This document shows positions 57,337 through 64,000 of a DNA stretch of 64,000 bases, in pieces. Position 1 is the stretch's first letter. Every line of letters begins with the position of its first letter. This DNA comes from Monocercomonoides exilis (taxonomy: Eukaryota; Preaxostyla; Oxymonadida; Polymastigidae), in contig LSRY02000034.1 in the NCBI GenBank assembly GCA_001643675.2, positions 744,001 through 808,000 on the forward strand, written 5' to 3'. The notes under the pieces are model-generated. The model saw only the letters and a program-made list of their open reading frames with translations, was not told where the DNA came from and ran no database searches. Position numbers and translations under genes: made by a program.

Positions 57337-60300
57337 ATGATTGAAGCACATCTCCCCGCGAGTGTTGTGGATGTGCACCGCCACAACACGGAAAATGCAA
57401 TTCTGTGGAAAGAGCTGTCTTTGAACCAGCTGAGCTACGCGTTTACCAGCGGGCTCACTCCGCCGACGAGACATTTAACCGTGACGATTGCCTGCTCTTC
57501 ATGGAGGCTGGTATGCGCTTGCTGTGGAATCTGCTGAATATGCCTTTCAATTTGGGTGCTGCTCCGCCGGGAAGCAAAGACACAGAGGTATTTGTGTGTG
57601 TACAGAGCAATGTGAAAATATCCAATTGATTGACGAATACAATTTTTCAAATTTTAATGTGAGGGCTGAGCATTGGGTGGAAGAGAGAGATCTGAGGAAG
57701 GGGATGATGCATCAGATGGGAGGGATGGGTCTGGGTGGAAATGGAGGTGGGGGAGAAGGAGGAAAAAATGATGATGATAACAACGGAGGAGACGGAAGTG
57801 GTGGAAAACAAGGAGGAGCCAACGGAGTTGGAATGAGTGCCATTTCGATTGAGCCGCGTGAGGGACATCTTGAGACAGGAGAAGAATGCGTAGTGAGATT
57901 TTCGTGCAACCACCACAGCGAGGGAATGCACCAGACATCGTTCATCTGGCAGCTGCTGGGCGGCGGGAAGCAAGTTGTTTTGGAGATCGCGTGCCAGACG
58001 CTGAGTCCAATTGATGAGCATGTTGTGTTTGAGAGTGGACGAGGCGCAGAGGCGACGGCGATGCACTTTCTGGAGCAGGTGCCCATCGGAGAGATGGATG
58101 CACAGATGCAGTCGATCGTGCTGCGGAACGAAGGCTGGACGAGCATCGACTACAGACTCGACCTGTCTGATGTGGAGAGGCTGAATGCATCTGCATCTGA
58201 TTTCCCTCTGTTTGAGTGCCCTGTAACGAGGGGGATTGTGCCAGCATATGGAAAGCAGACGATATACTGGCGCTTCCGTCCGCTGATGCAAAGAGGTTAT
58301 TTGGTAAGGATTCCGATCAAGCTGGGAAGCAGGTACAGTTCGATGAGTGTGATGAATGCAAATGTTGGAGGAGGAGCAGGGGGAGGAGATGGGAATGTGA
58401 ATGGAACGAATCATTCACCATCATCCAACAATGGAATAGGTATGGGTGTTGGTGGAGCACAAGGAGGAGCACAAGGAGCAGCCGGAGGAGGAAGTGATGG
58501 AACAGAAGGCATCACACACACGGAAACAGTTCTGCAAGCGCTGCTGACAGGAGACGGTTTCATCGCGAAGGAAGGAGCAGAGCCACTTGTGGATGAGAAA
58601 AAGACAACAATTCCAGCTCCTCTTTCTCCACTGCCTGGCCAGCTGTGCTTATTGTCACATGAGCGAATTGGCTTTGGGAGCGTGGCGGGTGGGAGCATCG
58701 AGCGGAGGCTGGTGTGTCTGGTGTGTCCGCGTGTGAGGAGACACCCTGCACTGCAGAAGAGGGCGTATGAGAAAGGAGAGAAGAGAGGCATCCTGTTTGA
58801 CTGGGAAGAGAGCCATCCGCTGATCAAGTCGCAGGTTGTAACGATTCGGCCGATCAGAGGAGAGATTGCAGAAGGAGAGAGATGTGTGTGTGTTGTGGAG
58901 CTGCATGCACCGATAGCTGCTCAAGTTGTGGATACTTCACTTCAGTGCAACATCAGAAAAGCAATCTTCACTTCCTCCATCTCGAATTCTTCAATTGCGA
59001 ATCAGAATTCTTCATCGTCTTCTTCCATTAATGGTGTTGGTGCAAGTTCAGAAGTTAATCAAATCTTTTCTTATCATCGTTTCCCTTCAGCACGTCGTTC
59101 ATCTTCTGTGAATGGTACTTCTTCTTCTTCCTCTTCTGTTGTTGCATCCAACTTTAACTCAGGCAGCATTGATGATCACTCCACCGTCGCCTCACTCTCC
59201 ACGCAGCACTCTCAACTGGGAAAAATCAAAGGACTTCCTTCTTCTTCGTATCCTGTGCCTTCTCAATCTTCATCTTCCTCCTCACTGGCAATTGCCCCGC
59301 ATTAGCCAAGCATCCACAAGCAGCCACCGAGAGTGAGTGTCATTGAGCGCATGACGAAATCCCGGGGCATTCAAATAGCCACACGACTTGAGCAGTTCCG
59401 CCCTGTCCTTGAAAAAGCGAGAAACGAAGAGAACCAGTTTCTGTTGGCGCTGGCGAGGCAGCCTGTTGATCCTCTTTCAGCAGCTGCTGCGTCAACACTG
59501 CAGTCACGAACATTGGCCAGTGGCATTCCTCTCAATGAAACCACGAAGCAGGCACTGGAGATAGCAGCACAGGCAAAAGAGGAGCAGAAGATCAGGATTT
59601 TGCAAAAGGAGAAGGAGAAAGAAGCGTTCAGGATGTATAACCTCACCCCAACGACGTCTGCCACGAAAGGAACAACAAGAAAGAACAAAGGGAACTTGGG
59701 TCCGCTGAGAGAGTCGCGAAGCAGCAGTGCTGGAGGAAGGAGGATGACTGATGCAGATGAAGTGAGCGGAGTGAATGTGTCTCTTCCTCCCTTGTTGAAT
59801 CCGTCTTCTGGCTCTTCTTCTGGTTCAGGTTCAGTTTCAGTTCCATTGTATTCTCAGCAGGGAATAGCACAACAGGGGTCTATGCAATCACAGGGGATTC
59901 AGGGAATTCAAGGGCTTATTCCAACTGGAGCAATGAACAAGCAAGGCAGCGCAGTTCGTCTGCCTCCTTTGGGGATGCAAGAGCCAAATGAAGGGGGAAG
60001 AGTACATGAAGGGCGGATGTCGTCGAAGAAGGAGAAGTTTAGTGGGTTTGATTGGCTGCAGGATTTGGATTGAGATGATTTGGATGGAGGGATGAGGGGG
60101 ATGCTTGGTGAAGGAGAGGAAAACAGAGAATGGGATGACAGTTTCAGAGAGCCAGACCAGAAGATATTTTTGAGAGTGCCATTCAAAAGCAGCTCGGTTG
60201 CCCTGTTTTCAGAGTTGCACGAGGCTTCTTCTCTCTTGTGGTTACTTCTGTTTCTGCCGCAGCTCAGTGCAAATAGAAATGGAGCTATTTCTTCTGTTTC

Positions 60301-60559
60301 TGCTTCATCATCTTTATCTTCTGATTCTTCTTCTTCTTCTATAAAGTCGTCGTCGTCTTTTTCGTATTCTTTGTCTTCTTCTTCTTCTTCTTCTTCATTT
60401 ACAGCAGTTCTCAGGCTTGCTTTACTATTCCGGAGGAGGAAAAGCTTAGAGAATTCAGCATGGGATGAGCAGTTGTCATCATCTTCATTCAACGCTCTTG
60501 AAATTGACCCTTCAGATGCGTCTGTCATGGTGGTGTCATCTGCATCGCATCAGCTATGA
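57337..60559 (+). pseudogene. ASH/MSP-domain protein (axonemal, HYDIN/DLEC1/CFAP type), disrupted
   Basis: The coding text moves through three frames at the 5' end: 57337 to about 57460 (MIEAHLPASVVDVHRHNTEN..), then about 57460-57600 (ETFNRDDCLLFMEAGMRLL..), then one frame from about 57600 to 60559 interrupted by TAG 59303-59305 and TGA 60071-60073. Immunoglobulin-like ASH/MSP features: EPREGHLETGEECVVRFSCN, FECPVTRGIVPAYGKQTIYW, and a second domain with LSHERIGFGSVAGGSIERRL and IRPIRGEIAEGERCVCVVEL. Gly-, Ser- and Gln-rich linkers lie between, and a helical stretch (ALEIAAQAKEEQKIRILQKE) follows. ASH domains occur in ciliary and centrosomal proteins. The precise orthologue is not recognised. 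A short intron at the second frame change is possible but no good splice pair is seen. Confidence 0.6.
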
Positions 60560-61630
60560 ACAACATCGAGATGCGGCTGGGGTGTATGAAAATCACAAGA
60601 AGTCGTAACTGAGGGATATAACGTAGCGTGACATAGCTGGTTGCATTGCGTGGAGGTGTTGCGCGTGCATTCGATGTGGTGCTTTCGGTGATGCTTTCAG
60701 TTCCGCTGGTGGGATCGCTTCCGTCATTTGCAGCATAGGTTGGTGTGAAGCCTGGGGGTACTCGGATCTTTGCGGCGGCAGTTGTGAATGCGTTCCCCTC
60801 GATCTACGATCTATTTGACTTGTCGCAGCTGTTGCGATCGTCGCAATTGAAATGTTTGTGGTGAAGCTGGACGAGAAAGTGATGTGGCGAAAGATTGCAG
60901 TGTGTGTGAAGTGGGGGAGATTGTGGAGAAAGGGACTGGAGGTGTTTTGGCTGAGGATGGAAGATGTGGTTCTGTTGCCTGAGGAGATTACGTTGGCGGT
61001 GCTGAAAGAAAGAAAAGAAGAAGAAGAAGTGGGAAAAGGAGGATGAGAAGAAATGCACGAAGGAGAAATAGCATAGTAGATGAGAAAGACGAATGTGATG
61101 CTTTGATAGCGCTGGTCAAAAACTGTTTCTGTTTGGAAAAAAAAACATGTAAAGACGAAAATTCGGAGAAAGAAAGAAAGAAAAAGAAATAGAGTGAAAA
61201 AGAAACAGATAAGAATATAGAGAAAATAAACAAGATAAAGAAGATAAAGAAAATGAAAAAGATTGAGAAGATGGAGAAGATGGAGAAGATGGAGAAGATG
61301 GAGAAGATGGAGAAGATGGAGAAGATGGAGAAGATGGAGAAGGAAAAAGAGATAACAGAGGAAGAGCAGATACAGAATGCATATGAGCAACTTATGATTT
61401 CGTTGCATTGTTCAAGCTTTGAAGAAATTGACAGAGATGCATGTGGGAGATGGTTGGTAATATGCTTGTAAAGGTAATGAAAAATGCACTAATAAAATCG
61501 AATGCATTTCTGGAGAGAAGAAGAAGTCGAGTTGCACAGTTTTTGATTGCGAAAAGGAGGAAGACAGAAAATTTTCACCTTTTTGTTGATGAGAATGAAC
61601 AATTTTTGATGAGCGAAGGAGATTTTTGAG
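60560..61630 (+). pseudogene. Decayed continuation or neighbour of the ASH-domain gene
   Basis: Protein-like pieces in changing plus-strand frames: about 60650-60715 (VARAFDVVLSVMLSVPLVGS), 60852-61046 (ending LPEEITLAVLKERKEEEEVG), 61253-61440 (an EKM repeat, then EQIQNAYEQLMISLHCSSFE), and 61479-61629 (NAFLERRRSRVAQFLIAKRR). Several stops intervene. It could be the 3' part of the same gene or a separate dead gene. No domain is recognised. Confidence 0.35.
61265..61344 (+). repeat. 9-bp minisatellite GAGAAGATG
   Basis: About nine perfect tandem copies, giving an EKM tripeptide repeat in one frame. It lies inside decayed coding sequence. Confidence 0.9.
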
Positions 61631-61737
61631 AAATTTCATCAGCCACACTGTTGTCATTCCAGTGGATGTTGTATCTTCTTCAGTGAGGAATCGAGATTGC
61701 CTCACGAAACTGTCTCCTTCGACGCAGCACAGCACTG

Positions 61738-61995
61738 TCATTTTGCCCACAAGCGCTCTGCTTTCTTGATCTTCATTTTTTTAATGAAATTGTTGAAAGT
61801 TGACAAGCTTCTGGCCTCTTCGAGTGCAGCATGCCAATCAGTTTTCACAAATGCAGCCAGCACCCTCATCGGGAGATGATCCCCTCTGTAGTCATCTGCT
61901 TCCCCTGAAATTGCATTAAATATTCTCCTCTTTCTCTTCCACATGCCAACGAGCAGCTTTGTGATTGTTCTTTCTGTCTCATCAAAGACTCGCTT
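61738..61995 (-). pseudogene. Unidentified coding relic
   Basis: Minus-strand frame reading KLFKRVFDETERTITKLLVG, then WKRKRRIFNAISGEADDYRG and FIKKMKIKKAERLWAK. Its amphipathic, charged pattern looks like a real helical protein. Frames change at both ends and no start is visible. Family unknown. Confidence 0.3.
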
Positions 61996-62349
61996 GAATA
62001 GCTTAAATTACATTTCGTTTGAAGAAGAGAACAAAAACAATGAATCTGTAGAGATCTTCTCAATCCTGTTCTAAATTACCGTCTTCAACGCTCCATCAAA
62101 AAAACATTAATAAATTCAACGGAGAAAATGCTATTTCCGTTGAGCGAGCTCATCCAGTAAACACGCTATGACTGCTAACAACCATCTCTTCTGGTTCAGT
62201 TGCTTCAAATAGATTTGAGGCTTGTTCGTTTAGGTGGATCGAGTCATGCCAAATAGCAATGTCTCAAATGGATTGAACGCAATCGACACGGATGAAAGTG
62301 ACAAATAAGATGCTTCTTATTCGGTTTTGATCGTCTATCCAAATAAATT

Positions 62350-63270
62350 TTAACCAAAAATTGAAATTGCATTTTAGCTGAAATCAAAATTTGTTGTCTC
62401 CTTTATCGTTCCTGCTAGAACCTTAAAATTAGCCTCTGAATCAACAATCTGCAGAGTGAGGCAGTGACTGATCGCGTTGTATGGATGACTTTCATGAAGA
62501 CCACTCGTAAACATATCTTTCTCACATGATTGTGTTTCAGAAGAAGAAACAAATCTGTCACTTCAAAGACATTCGCTTTCACCTGTAATAAAATAACTGT
62601 ATATGGACTAACTCTATGCTCTGTTTGTCTTGTGGAATAACAGTTTTGATCAATGCCATTTTCAAAAGAATTGCATCGTTGAATATTATATTCTCCTTTT
62701 AGGTATGTATTATTATCGAAAAATCAGAAAAATTTCAATGTTCCGTTGATACAGCAAGAAATTTGTAAATAAACTGTTTCGCTTCCGAAAACCAAATTGC
62801 TGTAACAAAATAGACAAATCGATATAATAACCTGATCTGTGCAATTCATATGCTGAATGGAGCTTCCTGTACAATAAGACGATCGATTTAAATGGAAGTT
62901 CTTTAAAAAATGAATTGATAAAGCACCGATTTCGCTTTTGAGTTTCTGTAAAAGGGAGGTCAACTGCTCCACCATCACTGCTAGAAGAACAGCTTGGAAA
63001 AGAAAAGTTGCCAATCTGTTGCTTTTCCACTTTCCATTCAAGAGGAAATAGTCTAACGATAGCACATCCGGTCTGTAATGATTGAATTTCTCAACTTGAT
63101 CAGATTGTTGCAATCGGATGATAATAAGAGGCTGGACGAATAAATATTCATTTTTTTGATCAATTTCTTATCAGTGAAGGAGATTGACCAATTTTGTAAA
63201 TGAAACTGAGACGGCGATTTTTGTAAAGAAGCAAAGGAATCCAGTGAAACACTGAACTTTTCTGTCATTA
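62350..63270 (-). pseudogene. Relic of a beta-helix receptor ectodomain
   Basis: The minus-strand text near 62370-62560 (RFVSSSETQSCEKDM.., SGLHESHPYNAISHCLTLQI, ANFKVLAGTI) aligns with the receptor pseudogene near 35240-35400 (RFVSSKEIQTNAKDT.., CGLNESCACLTISHCLSL, IRVLAGMV). Upstream on the same strand, 62713-63030 has DGGAVDLPFTETQKRNRCF, comparable with GGGLLHWSPIDKLVTRNCLF. The frame shifts several times and stops are common. A second, more decayed member of the receptor family, in the opposite orientation to the pseudokinase relic at 55.4 kb. Confidence 0.6.
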
Positions 63271-63299
63271 CCATAAATGATTATGACAAATGTTCATCT

Positions 63300-64000
63300 G
63301 CAAATATTTTTATTAGAATTTAATAAAGGCATAATCTCAAAAATGCAATAATAATGATTGAAGAGTCTCTGGCTTCCATTTTTTCTCCAGCAAATATAAT
63401 TTTCTCAAAAAAAGAATTGTTGTTTGTTTTAGAGGGAAACTGTGATTCATTTGAACTGTCTTGACCAAAATTAATACAATTATTATTATTAAAAATATTG
63501 GAGGGATACCTTGTCTTCTCGAAATGTAAATTTCTCAAATATCTTATAATTTAAATGTCTTTTCCAGGGGCAAACATTACATAGAACAATAAATGCAATT
63601 TCATTGGGAAAATCCTTTTATTTTCAAACTGATCACAAAGACCATTTGGAAAATAACTTCAATTATTTTTGGTACTTTCCCAATAGGTGGACATAACCCT
63701 TAATAAATATATTTTTCTGTGAAAATCATAATAATTGTGATTTTAAAGTTTGTTTATAAACTGCTTAACATATTGCAAATAGCTCTAATAATCACTTTGT
63801 TAAGTATTTTTTGATGATTTTCAATATTGTGATCTTTAAAATGAAAATATCTTAGGGTTTGAGTTGATAAAAGTGCAACTGAAGTGTGTGAATATTTGTT
63901 CATGTTTGCATAAAGATGTTTCATTTGGGTAATTTAGGTTTTTAGGGTTTTTATTAAGAAAGTTATAACCTAAAAAAAATTACTGTTTAGGGTAATGTCC
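63300..64000. other. AT-rich terminal region with scattered TTAGGG-like motifs
   Basis: No gene. CTTAGGGTTT (63852), TTTAGGTTTTTAGGGTTTTT (about 63938-63956) and TTTAGGGTAA (63986) occur within 150 bp. They are not tandem, so they do not form a telomere, but resemble an interstitial degenerate telomeric or simple repeat. Confidence 0.3.

Overview
The window reads as nuclear DNA of an intron-bearing, flagellated protist. It holds an almost universal beta-tubulin, two very large spliced genes (a CDC20/Cdh1-like WD40 protein and a calcyphosin-like EF-hand protein), secreted and membrane proteins of right-handed beta-helix type, and decayed sequence resembling an ASH/MSP-domain (ciliary) protein. 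The intact genes use the standard code and end in TAA, TAG or TGA. I worked out 12 spliceosomal introns (49-234 bp, GT..AG, AT-rich). These traits suggest an oxymonad (Preaxostyla) such as Monocercomonoides. That is an inference from gene style, not a proven identity. Streblomastix, where TAA and TAG read as glutamine, does not fit, because beta-tubulin stops at a TAA that is followed by a long frame without TGA.

Layout. 0.3-1.8 kb: beta-tubulin (+). 4.1-6.1 kb: single-pass membrane beta-helix protein (+). 6.1-10.9 kb: AT-rich spacer carrying several copies, one nested in another, of a 257-259 bp MITE-like family. 11.0-27.0 kb: three genes in tandem on the minus strand, namely a secreted beta-helix protein, a 2,246-residue CDC20/Cdh1-like protein whose propeller is split by about 1,500 low-complexity residues, and a 1,924-residue calcyphosin-like protein with EF-hand modules at both ends. 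27.8-37.9 kb: one roughly 10-kb minus-strand pseudogene for a beta-helix receptor with a transmembrane helix and a C-terminal pseudokinase, broken by stops, frameshifts and a foldback insertion.

38.1-52.0 kb is mobile DNA. It contains a second foldback element with a 5-bp target duplication, a 4.6-kb element with about 1.1-kb inverted repeats around a decayed primase-polymerase/SF3 helicase gene, a DIRS-like retroelement (Gag, then RT-RNase H) with short inverted ends, and another MITE with a perfect 4-bp target duplication. 52.3-54.8 kb: an intact gene for about 27 tandem 30-residue repeats, possibly ankyrin-like. 55-63.3 kb is a graveyard: a relic of the receptor pseudokinase (+), a decayed ASH/MSP-domain gene (+), and a relic of the beta-helix ectodomain (-).

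The genes do not form one pathway. The housekeeping genes (tubulin, CDC20-like, calcyphosin-like) concern cytoskeleton, cell cycle and probably flagellum. The accessory part combines an expanding and decaying surface beta-helix family with several unrelated mobile elements. The candidates for something little described are the beta-helix receptor pseudokinases, the PrimPol-helicase inverted-repeat element, the propeller-splitting insertion, and the 30-residue repeat gene.
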